A stretch of 64,000 nt of DNA, taken from Calothrix sp. NIES-4101 (GTDB lineage: Bacteria > Cyanobacteriota > Cyanobacteriia > Cyanobacteriales > Nostocaceae). The position numbers and the translations under genes are program-made. The first letter of the stretch is position 1. Every line of letters begins with the position of its first letter. This document shows, in pieces, positions 10,121-20,358 of the stretch. The notes below the pieces were generated by a model, which saw nothing but the letters and a program-made list of their open reading frames with translations, did not search any database and was not told the DNA's origin. The stretch lies in NCBI GenBank assembly GCA_004296455.1, contig AP018280.1:4898001-4962000 (forward strand). Reading direction: 5' to 3'.

Positions 10121-10426
10121 TTACCTTGGTAGCGATCGCCGATACAGTTCGCAAAGGTGAGCCAAAATATCAATTAGGGTCAAGCGGTAATCAAGCAATG
10201 TTTCATCACTGCGCCCTTCCAATTTGAGCTGTGTGGAAAACTCATCAATAAGTTCCATGTGCATTTCAATTATTTGGGGCACAGGAATACTAGCACAAAA
10301 TAGCGCATTGATAAATTTATCGATTTTTTCTGGTGATGCTGTGTCTGGGATAAAGTAGCTAATGAGAATCTGGCGGTAGTCCAATTTGAGTTGCTGCAAC
10401 AATGCCCGTTGGTCGGCTCTCGTCAT
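10121..10426 (-). CDS. kaiA: Circadian clock protein KaiA, short form
   Basis: Stimulates KaiC autophosphorylation. Only the C-terminal four-helix dimerisation/KaiC-binding domain is encoded (101 residues from the ATG at 10426, MTRADQRALL; a TTG at 10441 would add five). The N-terminal pseudo-receiver of unicellular KaiA is absent, as is usual for Nostoc/Anabaena-type KaiA. Conserved stretches: DYRQILISYF, IPVPQIIEMHMELIDEF, DETLLDYRLTLIDILAHL. First gene of the kai cluster; the region upstream is 1.4 kb of non-coding DNA. Confidence 0.95.
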   Translation of the reverse strand: MTRADQRALLQQLKLDYRQILISYFIPDTASPEKIDKFINALFCASIPVPQIIEMHMELIDEFSTQLKLEGRSDETLLDYRLTLIDILAHLCELYRRSLPR

Positions 10427-11840
10427 TTGGGAAAAAAACAATTTGTATTTTTGCTTGTAACATTTAAGTGTACATGTTAGCTTTTTGCCGCCTGTTTTTT
10501 AGCAATAGATGCACTGTCTCCTATTTTCGGCTACTCGCTTCTTTTGCGATCAACATAAACGACAATAATTAGGCATGTTCAACGCTTTAGTTAGGCTCGA
10601 ACGCTATCTGTTCAGACATTATGTAAGGGTATGGCATTACATATCATCTTCCCCAGGAGGTCAGCTACTCGCCAACAGTTAATTGTAAATCAAGGCAAGG
10701 ACTAAGGAAAGGGGAATAAGAGGGAAGCGGTAGTTAATTTCAGTAGTTGGGCAGGTAGGTTTAATTGAATCTAAGACCTGATAGAACGTGAAGAAGTATG
10801 AGAATCAGCACTCAACTTCTTTTACTTGGTTTTGATTATGACTAAGTATAATTTAAGTATGTACCTTAATTTTGTACATATTTAGTAAGTATTTTTATGG
10901 AGATTAGGCTGAGAAAGGAGCCGAAGAGTAATTTTGTATTTGTTTGTTTTGTATATAGGGTTTCACAATTAACAGGCGATAGAACTTTTCAATCAAGAGT
11001 CGTAAACCCAAGCGCTGATTTATTATTTATTCTCTCTGCGGAATTTTTATTGTTTATAATAATTAATCAAATTTATTGATATTGTTGTAGCAACTACCTT
11101 TAGATATAGTTTAGAAAACGAAAGAAGTCATAAAGATTTTGAAAATCAATGATTATTTTTTCACCGTTGACTGCAATTTTAGCTTGACAAAATAATTATA
11201 GTGAGAATCACTGATTTTAATCTTGCTGTGACTAATTTGTTGAATCTGTGGAGATGATTAAAATTTGTGTATCTACTCAAATCTATATTTTCTAATTGTG
11301 TTATTTGATTAAGATACTTGAACAAGAATAACAAAGCATATCATTCCAAATCATTATAATTCCTAAAGGTTCAATAGCTATACTTTAGAGCCATAATTGT
11401 GATAGCTATCGTTTTCTATAAAGTGTTTCGATACCAACATAATGCTGGTATAAGCTTCAACAAGCTCTCATGCACCTCTCAAGTAGTTTGGACGGTTTGA
11501 GCAACTTGTATTGCGATCGCCATTTGGTAAAGCTCTCAAGCGATTATGGTGTAGGAAACCTTTATAATGTCGCGATTGATTACGGTCAAATTGATGTAAA
11601 TGATGTTTGTGATTTTGGGATAGCCAGGGAATAATCGTAGTTCGGACAATTTTGTCACTAGCAAAAAACTTGTTCGTTTACGCTTAACCAATACTAAAGT
11701 GTTGAAGTCGCACTGATTAAATCAAAATTAAATTTCAACCTTCACAGAGGGTATTGCTTTTGAAAAACACTATGAGTTTTAGCAACAAGTAGTGGTTTGA
11801 TTTGATTTCAACCTCAAGAAGACCGACAAGAGTACTAGAG
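10427..11840. other. 1.4-kb non-coding gap between kaiA and the hybrid kinase
   Basis: AT-rich region between divergent kaiA and the histidine kinase. It should hold the kaiA promoter and the kinase promoter, but I could not pick a convincing -35/-10 pair. The only open frame of any length (about 60 codons near 10897) has poor composition and no recognisable family, so I do not call it. Confidence 0.5.
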
Positions 11841-14800
11841 ATGTCAATGCTACATTATCGGGTTGATGATTTTATTTCAACGGTGCCAAGCTGCTTGCAA
11901 ACTACTACTTTGGCGGCTTTGTTAGATATGTTTGAGGTTGAGAATTGCGATCGCTTAGTAGTATTGAACGAGCAAAAATATCCCCTAGGATTGCTGTACT
12001 CCGCAGGTGTAATCAGCCAATTACTGATTTTGGCAGCAAAAAACCAAGGTTCGGAATTAACAAACTATTTACAACAGCAATTTTTCAGTTGGAATTTGAG
12101 TTTGGATAATAGTCTTCTTCAACCGATAAAGACTGTGTTGGCAACAGAAAGTATAGAAAAATTTAGAAAACTCTTAAACCCTCGGCAATCTTCTGTCAAG
12201 ACAAATAAACAGGCTCCTGTTGCTGATTGGGTGGTGATTGATAGTCATCAAAAATATTTGGGTTTGCTTAATAATGCTCGTTTATTAAAGCATTTAACAA
12301 AGTCAACGGAAATTAGTCACAGCACCAGTAGTACAAAACCACGATCCAACGATGGTTTAAATACAGATATGGAACCTCAGAACATGAATCAAAATGCCAT
12401 CGGGAATAGCAAACAGGCATCAAAAACAAGTCAAACTAGACAGCGCCGGAAAACGAATCGAGTCACAACAGTAACAGCTAAAGCAATTCCTCCAACTTCC
12501 ATTCCCCAAACCCAATCAGAACAAAAGCCTTCCCAATCCCAATATCAATCATTAGTACAATTACTCGAACGTTTGCCTTGGCCCCTGATGCTACAAACAG
12601 GTGGTGGCGAAGTTGTCACCCAAAATCCAGCTTGGTGGCAACAATTGGGTATGTTAAAAAACCCCGAAGGAATTCGCCAGCAAGTGGAGGCAATTTTGTC
12701 CCCAAAAGCCTTTGGAGAAGAGCGTTCATCTGGGCGTAGTATCTCCACAGGAATGGATGAATCCTACGAAGCAACCGTGAAAGTTAGTCCAATTAGTGGC
12801 GAAATCGACGATATTTCCCCCTTGATTTCCGCTTCTAGTTCAACTCACAACTTTGCTGCCGGCAATTTTGGCTCGGAACTACCAGAAGAAAAAAGCACAG
12901 CAAATATGGGAGGGCGCTGCTTTTTGAATAGCCAATTAGGTACTTGTACCTGTGTGGTTGAAGTTCAAAGTGGTCAGGAACGGGTTTGGCAGTTTGCGAA
13001 AATTCCCTTGGATAGTCCGGAGTGGAAAGTAATTAATGACATGTGGTTAATGTTAGCAACTGATGTTACCGAACAGCAGCAACTCAGTAAAGAATTAGCC
13101 GCCAAAAATGCCGACCTCATCCAATTAAATCGCCTCAAAGACGAATTTTTAGCTTGTATTAGCCACGAATTAAAAACACCACTCACTGCAGTATTGGGAT
13201 TATCACGCTTACTAGTTGACCAGCAACTAGGAGAATTAAATGAACGTCAAGCCCGATATGCCGGACTTATCCATCAAAGTGGTAGACATTTAATGAGTGT
13301 CGTCAACGATATTTTGGATTTGACGCGGATGGAAACTGGACAGATGGAACTGTCGGTAAGTCCAGTCAAGATTCAAGCAGTTTGCGATCGCGCTATTGTT
13401 GATGCGAAAGCTGTTTATATTCAAAATAACAAAGTTGCCACTACGCAGGAAAATCATCAGTTTAGTCTAGTAATTGAACCTGGACTCAACGAAATTATTG
13501 CTGACGAACTACGATTACGACAAATGCTGGTACATTTACTGTCCAATGCCTTCAAATTTACCGAAGGTGGTGGCAAAATTGGTTTGCGCGTTAACCATTG
13601 GGAAGGTTGGATTGCATTTACCGTTTGGGATACAGGCATTGGTATACCTGAACATCAACAGCATTTAATTTTCCAGAAATTTCAACAACTTGAAAATCCC
13701 CTCACCCGTCAATTTGAGGGCACTGGATTGGGACTAGTGCTGACTCGTGCCTTAGCACGACTGCATGGGGGAGATGTGAGCTTTTTATCACGAGAAGGCA
13801 AGGGGAGTCAGTTTACCTTACTTTTACCTCCCAGCCCACCCAAAAGTGCATTTAGCGAAACCTTAAGTCATCCGCACACTAGTCGTCGGGAACTCGGTTC
13901 CGGCATGTTTCCCCAAGCAAAATATGGGATTTCTCCAGGTAGTCAAGCCGGACGCTTAGACGAGGAAGCTACAGTCAACGACGATGTGGCATCAACACCT
14001 TTGACAGGATTACATACGAATCCCTCACAAAGATTAATCTTAGTCGTGGAAGCTGTGGGAAGATATATTGAAGAACTCACAGAACAGTTAACTGGCTTAG
14101 GTTATCGAGTGGCGATCGCTCGTTCGGGGTGCGAAGCGATTGAAAAAGCCCGCAGATTGCAGCCAAAAGCCATATTCCTGAATCCCGTATTACCCCTATT
14201 ATCGGGATGGGATGTACTTACTCTGTTGAAATCAGAAGAAGCAACCCGTCGCATTCCCGCAATTGTCACAGCTACGGGTGCGGAAAAAGAGCAAGCCTTT
14301 ACCAACCGTGCGGATGGATTTTTACGCTTACCCATCCAGCACCAAATGCTGGCACCATTACTCGATAGCTTGTGCATTAAACCCAAAGAAAAAAAGCACG
14401 AAAAAGGTCATGAAGAAGCGATCGTTAATACTCCACTTCGCATTTTACGCTTAGTTAATCCTGATATCGAAAATAACATTCAGCCATCACTTCTTGATCA
14501 TCGAGTTATTGAAGTTGACGATCTTGAACAAGCAGAATTACTATCACGAGTTTGGCAATTTGATGTTGTCCTGTTGGACACCAAAATGCAAATGGCGCAA
14601 TCCTATCTCGAAAGACTTAGCAAGCACCCCCGCCTCTCAGTTTTACCACTTGTCACATGCGACGTTGAAGTCTCGCAAGCAGCCTCTCAAGTTCCAGGTT
14701 TATCAGTTTTTCCTTGCTTGACAACCCAAGGACAAAAAGGGAAAACAGAAGCATTACTTTCAGTATTACAAATTGCGGCGGGAATATGTTGCCCCCCCAG

Positions 14801-15371
14801 TACCTTGATTGTGGATTTAATGATGTTGCCTGATTTGCCAGAGGCAAAAAATAATCATTTACGCAACTCTAGAGTTAGTCAAGTTAGCGATCATGAACAA
14901 ACTAGAGTAGGGGAAAATCGGCATGAGAAAAACATTACAAAACAAACAGAAAATACATCTTTGCCTAGCTTAGAAACCACCAATGTTTATCGTGCTTCCG
15001 AATGGTTTCAAGCCTTAATTCAGTATTTACAAACAGGGGGGTTAAAAGCTTCAACGGCTCGTTCTTGGGCAGAAATGTTACAGCAAATTCGTCACCATAG
15101 CGTGGACTTATTGCTAATTTGCTTGGACAAATCAGCCCCTAAAAAAGAAGTCATGTTAGCGTTAAAAGCATTAGAAAAACTACCATTTCATTTACCTCCA
15201 GTATTAATTATTGACCAGAGATTCAATAAAAATGAAACAGGTGAAAAGACTAATGAAAAAACGAGTGACAAAACAATAGTTTCGCCAATTGTGGGAGCAA
15301 AAGTTTTGCCGCGTTCAATTTCAATGGAGGACTTATTGGGTGAAATTCATTTAGCTTTAAAGGGGTTGTAA
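11841..15371 (+). CDS. Hybrid histidine kinase with degenerate receiver domains
   Basis: Large soluble sensor kinase of about 1176 residues. Order: CBS-like pair at the N-terminus (NCDRLVVLNEQKYPLGLL and WVVIDSHQKYLGLL), a Gln/Ser-rich linker, a PAS-like segment (LERLPWPLMLQTGGG), HisKA with phospho-accepting His in CISHELKTPLTA (about residue 441), HATPase with N box LLSNAFKFTEGGG and G1 DTGIGIP, then a receiver-like domain (LILVVEAVG...) and two further poorly conserved receiver-like stretches. In the first receiver the acceptor Asp is replaced (FLNPVLPLLSGWD). ATG 11841 is preferred over TTG 11802. It is divergent from kaiA, so a clock-output role is conceivable but unproven. Confidence 0.88.
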   Translation: MSMLHYRVDDFISTVPSCLQTTTLAALLDMFEVENCDRLVVLNEQKYPLGLLYSAGVISQLLILAAKNQGSELTNYLQQQFFSWNLSLDNSLLQPIKTVLATESIEKFRKLLNPRQSSVKTNKQAPVADWVVIDSHQKYLGLLNNARLLKHLTKSTEISHSTSSTKPRSNDGLNTDMEPQNMNQNAIGNSKQASKTSQTRQRRKTNRVTTVTAKAIPPTSIPQTQSEQKPSQSQYQSLVQLLERLPWPLMLQTGGGEVVTQNPAWWQQLGMLKNPEGIRQQVEAILSPKAFGEERSSGRSISTGMDESYEATVKVSPISGEIDDISPLISASSSTHNFAAGNFGSELPEEKSTANMGGRCFLNSQLGTCTCVVEVQSGQERVWQFAKIPLDSPEWKVINDMWLMLATDVTEQQQLSKELAAKNADLIQLNRLKDEFLACISHELKTPLTAVLGLSRLLVDQQLGELNERQARYAGLIHQSGRHLMSVVNDILDLTRMETGQMELSVSPVKIQAVCDRAIVDAKAVYIQNNKVATTQENHQFSLVIEPGLNEIIADELRLRQMLVHLLSNAFKFTEGGGKIGLRVNHWEGWIAFTVWDTGIGIPEHQQHLIFQKFQQLENPLTRQFEGTGLGLVLTRALARLHGGDVSFLSREGKGSQFTLLLPPSPPKSAFSETLSHPHTSRRELGSGMFPQAKYGISPGSQAGRLDEEATVNDDVASTPLTGLHTNPSQRLILVVEAVGRYIEELTEQLTGLGYRVAIARSGCEAIEKARRLQPKAIFLNPVLPLLSGWDVLTLLKSEEATRRIPAIVTATGAEKEQAFTNRADGFLRLPIQHQMLAPLLDSLCIKPKEKKHEKGHEEAIVNTPLRILRLVNPDIENNIQPSLLDHRVIEVDDLEQAELLSRVWQFDVVLLDTKMQMAQSYLERLSKHPRLSVLPLVTCDVEVSQAASQVPGLSVFPCLTTQGQKGKTEALLSVLQIAAGICCPPSTLIVDLMMLPDLPEAKNNHLRNSRVSQVSDHEQTRVGENRHEKNITKQTENTSLPSLETTNVYRASEWFQALIQYLQTGGLKASTARSWAEMLQQIRHHSVDLLLICLDKSAPKKEVMLALKALEKLPFHLPPVLIIDQRFNKNETGEKTNEKTSDKTIVSPIVGAKVLPRSISMEDLLGEIHLALKGL

Positions 15372-15521
15372 TGTATGTGGCAACAATGAAAAAGTCTCTT
15401 CAGATTTGATCAAGTTTCATATTTAATTAAACCCACTTATTTTAGAGGAAGAATTGGGGAATTCTTAATAGTCGCTACCCTGTGAGTAGGCAAAGTATCC
15501 ATCAAACTCCCCACTGAGAAA

Positions 15522-17420
15522 TTATTTTAAAGGAACTCGAATTACTTGATATGCACCGCGATCGCCTAAAATTTTGTAATCAGTGGCTTGTAAACCCATT
15601 TCGGCGAATTTTTTTGGCTGTGCAAACACAATGAGAGATTGTTGAGTTGTCTTGGCTGCTTGATTTTGAATATATTCCCCAGCAGTTTCGCTGCTTCTGA
15701 TGTAGTTAATTGGACGCTGAGTGTAAAAAGCAATTGATGGCTTTTTGAAACCAACCATCATTAATTCTTCGTTTGGTCTTTGATTTTGGACTGCGATCGC
15801 TGATAATTTTCGCAATGGCATTTGTCTTTCACTGTCCATAATATACTGGGCAGGAGTCAGCACGAAAAATAAAAATAGACAAAAAGCCACAAGATTAACG
15901 CCAAATAGGGATAACCACATCTTTCTCATCAGTAAAATTGCTAAGATGACGGCGGCAGCGAGCCAAATTATACCGCCTATTTCAGTTAAATTTGATTGCT
16001 GTAAAAGTTGTTTAAAATTTGGTGCCGCCGAATCTTCACCAAACAGCCGGGGAACGTAGAAAGAGGTAAACCCGATAGCTGCAACAAAAATGACATTTAC
16101 CCAAGCACTAAGGCGAAAACCAGGCACAATGGAGATGCGATAGCTTTTGTCTTGAGCAATTAAATCATTAAATAACAATGCAATCAAAATGCCAACAGCA
16201 GGCATTAAGGGCAAAACATAGCTGGGTAATTTTGTCACCGCAATAGTAAAAAAGCCAAAAACACCAAAAAACCAAGCGAGAATAAATAAGCTAAATTGCT
16301 GAATCCGAGATTGAGATATCCAATATTTTCGTTGCCAAAAACTGATGTTTAGGTTTGTTTTGGAATCGCGATTTTTACGCAGGATGGCACTAGGCAAATA
16401 CACTGCATAAGGAGCAAAACCCAGTAAGACAACTAAAAAATAAAAATACCAGGGTGCCGAATGACGATTAACTACGGCAGTAAAACGCTCGACATTATGA
16501 TAACCAAAAAAATCATTAATAAAATTCCACCCATTGCGCCAAGTCACCAACACATACCAAGGTAGCGAGACAAGCGCAATAATTAATAAACCAATAAATA
16601 ATCGTATTTCCTGCAATACCTGCTTAAATTTGCCCACATAAAGCAAAAAAATACCAATAATTAAGCCAGGAAGTACAATCCCCACAGGGCCTTTCGTTAA
16701 AATTGCCCCACCAATTAATATATAAAATGCTGTGTACCACTTTGAAGGGAAAATGCCCGGAGATAGCCAGAGGGGGGGATGAGGAAGATTAGAAATATTA
16801 TTATTAGATATTTCTCGACTTCGACACCTCTCTTCCTCATTTACATATCCGAGGAAGAAACACAACAGAGCCGAAACCATACAGAAACTTAACAGCATAT
16901 CGGACACACCAGCACGTGCCCAAACAATCATTTCCGGGCTGAGAGCAATTAATGCAGCACCCAAACTAGCCACCATCCAGCGCCGACTCGAATGTGAAAA
17001 CGCCCCTGTTTGATTGTGATTGCCATCTTGATGAATATTTTGCTTGGCGACATACCACTGCAAAACATAAAAACAAAAACCTACCACAGCAGTTGCAGCT
17101 AAAGCACTCGGAAGCCGCACAGCCCATTCATTGACACCAAAAATTTGATAAGCGATCGCTTGACACCAATATATCAACGCCGGCTTATCAAATCGCGTTT
17201 CATTATTAAAAAATGGTGTAATCCAGTCTCCACGCACTAACATTTGCCGAGAAGCTTCAGCAAAAAGAGGCTCGGTTTCATCAATTAAACCAATACTCCC
17301 CAAATGCCAAAAAAAACCAATCCCAGAAACTAAAGCAACCAACAGCACAGAGGATATTATCGCCAGAACTGGACGCTTCTCAATATCCTGACACCATTTA
17401 TCAAAAGCATGATTAATCAT
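15522..17420 (-). CDS. GT-C (GT39/ArnT-like) membrane glycosyltransferase
   Basis: Integral-membrane protein of 632 residues with about 11-13 hydrophobic segments, of the family that transfers sugars from polyprenyl-phosphate carriers (ArnT/PMT, GT39/GT83). The first periplasmic loop carries the acidic motif IDETEPLFAEASRQML and then RFDKPALIYW, both diagnostic. C-terminal soluble part begins near residue 520. Acceptor unknown; lipid or cell-surface glycan is likely. Convergent with the upstream kinase gene and not obviously in an operon. Confidence 0.87.
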   Translation of the reverse strand: MINHAFDKWCQDIEKRPVLAIISSVLLVALVSGIGFFWHLGSIGLIDETEPLFAEASRQMLVRGDWITPFFNNETRFDKPALIYWCQAIAYQIFGVNEWAVRLPSALAATAVVGFCFYVLQWYVAKQNIHQDGNHNQTGAFSHSSRRWMVASLGAALIALSPEMIVWARAGVSDMLLSFCMVSALLCFFLGYVNEEERCRSREISNNNISNLPHPPLWLSPGIFPSKWYTAFYILIGGAILTKGPVGIVLPGLIIGIFLLYVGKFKQVLQEIRLFIGLLIIALVSLPWYVLVTWRNGWNFINDFFGYHNVERFTAVVNRHSAPWYFYFLVVLLGFAPYAVYLPSAILRKNRDSKTNLNISFWQRKYWISQSRIQQFSLFILAWFFGVFGFFTIAVTKLPSYVLPLMPAVGILIALLFNDLIAQDKSYRISIVPGFRLSAWVNVIFVAAIGFTSFYVPRLFGEDSAAPNFKQLLQQSNLTEIGGIIWLAAAVILAILLMRKMWLSLFGVNLVAFCLFLFFVLTPAQYIMDSERQMPLRKLSAIAVQNQRPNEELMMVGFKKPSIAFYTQRPINYIRSSETAGEYIQNQAAKTTQQSLIVFAQPKKFAEMGLQATDYKILGDRGAYQVIRVPLK

Positions 17421-17576
17421 TGAATCAAAAGTCGGTAGTCAATAATCAATGGTTTACACACAGAAATCATAAGTCAATAGTTTTGACTACATTTAAGCAG
17501 CTTTTGTTCTTAATTCTGGGAAAGAAGTGCGGAGTCAGAAGGAGTTAAGAGTACTCCAAGTAAAAAAATACCCAAT

Positions 17577-17710
17577 TGTCATTGCAAGCGCAACGAAGTG
17601 AAGCGTGGCAATCCCAATACCTTGCGATTGCTACCCTGCGGGAACGCTACGCGAACATTTCGCTAGCCTTCGGCAAGCCACTTCGTGTCTACGCTACATT
17701 CGCAATGACG
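17577..17710. repeat. Dispersed REP/MITE-like palindromic repeat
   Basis: Begins TTGTCATTGCAAGCGCAACG and ends with ATTCGCAATGACG, so its ends are inverted copies (CATTGC.../...GCAATG), with GC-rich internal palindromes such as CTGCGGGAACGC and TTCGGCAAGCC. The composition differs from the flanks. It matches a family of repeats common in filamentous cyanobacteria. The small open frame across it is not a gene. Confidence 0.75.
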
Positions 17711-17768
17711 CATTTTGGATCATTTATTTGTTGGAACACTCTAAGAATTACTTTTCATACTCCATCCC

Positions 17769-18350
17769 TTAATTATTCAAAATCAATTGCCACTCCTTCC
17801 CTTCTGAATTCCAAGCAGGTAAGGGAGTTTCGCCCACTACATATGGACCCCAATATTTACGGGAACCATCTTGAGCAAATGCAACCAATACATCTCCCTT
17901 TGCCAACTTCAAATTACCATTAGGCAACGATAATACCAACCCCTTGTCATTCCCTTCTTGGGGTGCAAAATCCCAATGTGCCGGGACATCTGCCGCATTT
18001 CCTCCCCCACTTTTGACTTCACCACGCCGTGCTAATAGGGCAAGACGTACTGGTTGAGTGGTTTGATTACTCATCCGCAAACTACCGATACCCGTACCTT
18101 TGTTTTCAGTGCTGGGGTGGTAAGAAAGTAATTTCACATCAGCATTTTCTGAAGTGATTTGTGAAATTTGCCCAGATGATTCATGGGTTTGTTCGCTGGC
18201 TAACTGGTTAATTGGCACTGATGATGTTGAAGCGACTTCTGTTGCTGTTGGTTCAAAAGAGATACTGACTTGGTAGCATCCAGCAAATATTCCGAGTATA
18301 CCCAAACAACCAATAGCGATAATCGCATGACGATACTTTGGCAATTTCAT
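17769..18350 (-). CDS. Putative lipoprotein of unknown function
   Basis: 193 residues starting MKLPKYRHAI with a hydrophobic segment and lipobox IFAGC (Cys about residue 25), so probably membrane-anchored in the periplasm or outer membrane. A Ser/Thr-rich linker precedes a C-terminal domain with aromatic/Gly motifs (HWDFAPQEGNDKG, YWGPYVVGETPLPAW). I do not recognise the family. Free-standing, next to a dispersed repeat. Confidence 0.75.
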   Translation of the reverse strand: MKLPKYRHAIIAIGCLGILGIFAGCYQVSISFEPTATEVASTSSVPINQLASEQTHESSGQISQITSENADVKLLSYHPSTENKGTGIGSLRMSNQTTQPVRLALLARRGEVKSGGGNAADVPAHWDFAPQEGNDKGLVLSLPNGNLKLAKGDVLVAFAQDGSRKYWGPYVVGETPLPAWNSEGKEWQLILNN

Positions 18351-18393
18351 ATCGATGTCAATATTGAGAAAAAAATAAATTTAGACAGAAACA

Positions 18394-18484
18394 ATACCAA
18401 TTCTTCAAAATTCAGTAACATATTTAAAACTAGGAAACTCAGATTATTATCTGAATTTCTTAATTACAAATAACGAATTGGTAT
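18394..18484. repeat. 91-bp element with ATACCAATTC inverted ends
   Basis: Starts ATACCAATTC and ends GAATTGGTAT (perfect 10-bp terminal inverted repeat), with an internal TCAGAT-TATT-ATCTGA palindrome. Looks like a small non-autonomous repeat. The remaining gap up to 19017 is AT-rich without a supportable gene. Confidence 0.6.
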
Positions 18485-19017
18485 AAGTATTTAGTTTGGT
18501 AATCGAAAAATAATAGGAAATCTGGATTTACTGTATCCCCAGTATCAACTTGGGAAAGCTCAGTCTAACTTTTGAGGCAAAGTTATTGCCTAAATTCTAG
18601 CCGATTTCTAATTAATCAAGGAGTCAGTAATTATAATTATGAATCCTGAATTTTGATTTACAACTTTTAGTTTAGCCACAACCAATAACCCACCTTGAAA
18701 ATCTCAAAGCTTCTTTGTAGCTGTAACCTTATTTATATTCGAGCAAGGATTATATCTTACTCGTCAATAAATGTACTGGGGGGAGTTACCCCTTATAGGC
18801 TAGAGAATACTGGAGGATAAATGTATTAAGATTTACAGATTGGGCAAAAGTTTTACTCTCGCTCATTTTTGGTGATCAAACTGGAGACGAAAAACTTGCA
18901 GCATAACTACAAGACCCCCACAATACTATTTATAGCTAGTTAACCTAGACACGATATCCTCAAATTGGGATATTTCATCATAAATAATAATCTGATTTTC
19001 TCCCAAATCACCAGAGA

Positions 19018-19347
19018 ATGCAAAATACTCGTTTGAATGATTTGTTTGACGCGATCGCACGCAGGTCAGGGCAATGGCTGAGTAACCCTTGGCGACGTTG
19101 GTCTTTGCTGATTATAAGCTTTTTGCTGGGAATTTTCCTAGGGACGGCAATTTCCACAACCGCAGGACAACAAGCTAGACTCGATATTGTGATCGCCGCA
19201 ATTTTGGTTTTGATGACGGAATTCACAAGTCAGATATATTACCGTCGTCGTTTTGCCGTTGGTTCAATTTGGCTAGAATCCCTGAATATCCTCAAAATAG
19301 GTTTTATTTACAGTTTATTTATCGAAGCATTCAAGTTGGGTTCTTAG
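19018..19347 (+). CDS. ycf20: Ycf20/DUF565 family membrane protein
   Basis: 109 residues conserved in cyanobacteria and plastids. NPWRRWSLLIISFLLGIFLG is the first membrane segment and family signature, followed by AISTTAGQQA, a second hydrophobic stretch with TEFTSQIYYRRR, and a third (LNILKIGFIYSLFIEAFKLG). In plants/algae the family is linked to photoprotection; the molecular function in cyanobacteria is not settled. The glycerate kinase gene follows 55 bp later on the same strand, probably one transcript. Confidence 0.88.
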   Translation: MQNTRLNDLFDAIARRSGQWLSNPWRRWSLLIISFLLGIFLGTAISTTAGQQARLDIVIAAILVLMTEFTSQIYYRRRFAVGSIWLESLNILKIGFIYSLFIEAFKLGS

Positions 19348-19402
19348 CTACAGGCAAAGAAAAATCAGCAAGTATTAGTATCAGCCCTTAGCACTCATAA
19401 AA

Positions 19403-20233
19403 ATGACAATCTACCAACAATTAGCCTTGCAAATGGCTGAACAGCACCAAAATCTCGGTCGTCCTTTGATTCAGGGAATATTAGGAGGGCAAGGAACAGG
19501 TAAAACCACATTAGCCAGAGGAGTTTCCTCGATTTTGGGGGAAATGGGATATCATGCAGCTTGTTTATCACTGGATGACCTATACAAAACTTATCGCGAT
19601 CGCATGTTCCTGCAACAACAAGACCCGCGTTTAATTTGGCGTGGCCCTCCAGGAACCCATGATATCAACTTAGGTTTAAATGTCCTCGACCAAATTCGTA
19701 ATTCTCAGGCAAATTCTCAAACTCCTGTGAGCATTCCTCGCTTCGATAAATCCCTTCACAATGGAGCCGGAGATAGAACTAAGCCCGAAACTATTCCCCA
19801 CGTAGATATTCTCTTATTTGAAGGCTGGTTTGTTGGTGTCCGTCCCATTGAGGATGCAGCATTTAATCACCTACCTCCCCCCATTATCACAGCCCTAGAT
19901 AAAGCTTTTGCCTGTGATATGAACCAGCAACTAAATGAATATCTACCATTGTGGGAACGTCTCGACCATCTAATTTTGTTGTACCCCCAAGATTACCGTT
20001 ACTCAGTCCAATGGCGCAAACAAGCCGAACACGATATGAAAGCTAGCGGGAAACGGGGAATGACAGATATGCAAATTGAAGAGTTTGTCAATTACTTTTG
20101 GCGGGCTTTACATCCGGAATTATTCCTCAAACCGTTAGTAAATTCGTCAACATATGTCAACTTAGTCATAGAAATTAATGCCGACCATTCCTTTGGTAAA
20201 ATTTACCAACCGGGAAAATCATCATCAGTTTGA
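19403..20233 (+). CDS. glyK: D-glycerate 3-kinase (GLYK-type P-loop kinase)
   Basis: Phosphorylates glycerate to 3-phosphoglycerate, closing the photorespiratory cycle. The 276-residue product has Walker A GGQGTGKTT (about residues 27-35), SLDDLYKTYRDR after the second strand, and LLFEGWFVGVRP as the Walker-B-like region, typical of the plant/cyanobacterial GLYK class distantly related to uridine and phosphoribulokinases. Good length for the cyanobacterial form. Confidence 0.88.
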   Translation: MTIYQQLALQMAEQHQNLGRPLIQGILGGQGTGKTTLARGVSSILGEMGYHAACLSLDDLYKTYRDRMFLQQQDPRLIWRGPPGTHDINLGLNVLDQIRNSQANSQTPVSIPRFDKSLHNGAGDRTKPETIPHVDILLFEGWFVGVRPIEDAAFNHLPPPIITALDKAFACDMNQQLNEYLPLWERLDHLILLYPQDYRYSVQWRKQAEHDMKASGKRGMTDMQIEEFVNYFWRALHPELFLKPLVNSSTYVNLVIEINADHSFGKIYQPGKSSSV

Positions 20234-20358
20234 CCAAATATTACCAGAGGATTAACAATCCCAAAATCATGCGATCGCATGATGTTTCCTCACTGCTAAA
20301 AATTATATATTGAAGGTAATACTCTAACTATCATCATTTCAGAAAAGTCTGGGGGTTG

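Noticed and set aside
10897-11079. 60-codon frame in the kaiA/kinase gap
   Set aside because: Poor protein-like composition, no ribosome binding site and no recognisable family; looks like chance in AT-rich DNA.
17576-17923. 115-codon frame on the plus strand
   Set aside because: First part lies in a dispersed palindromic repeat, and the rest is antisense to the lipoprotein gene.
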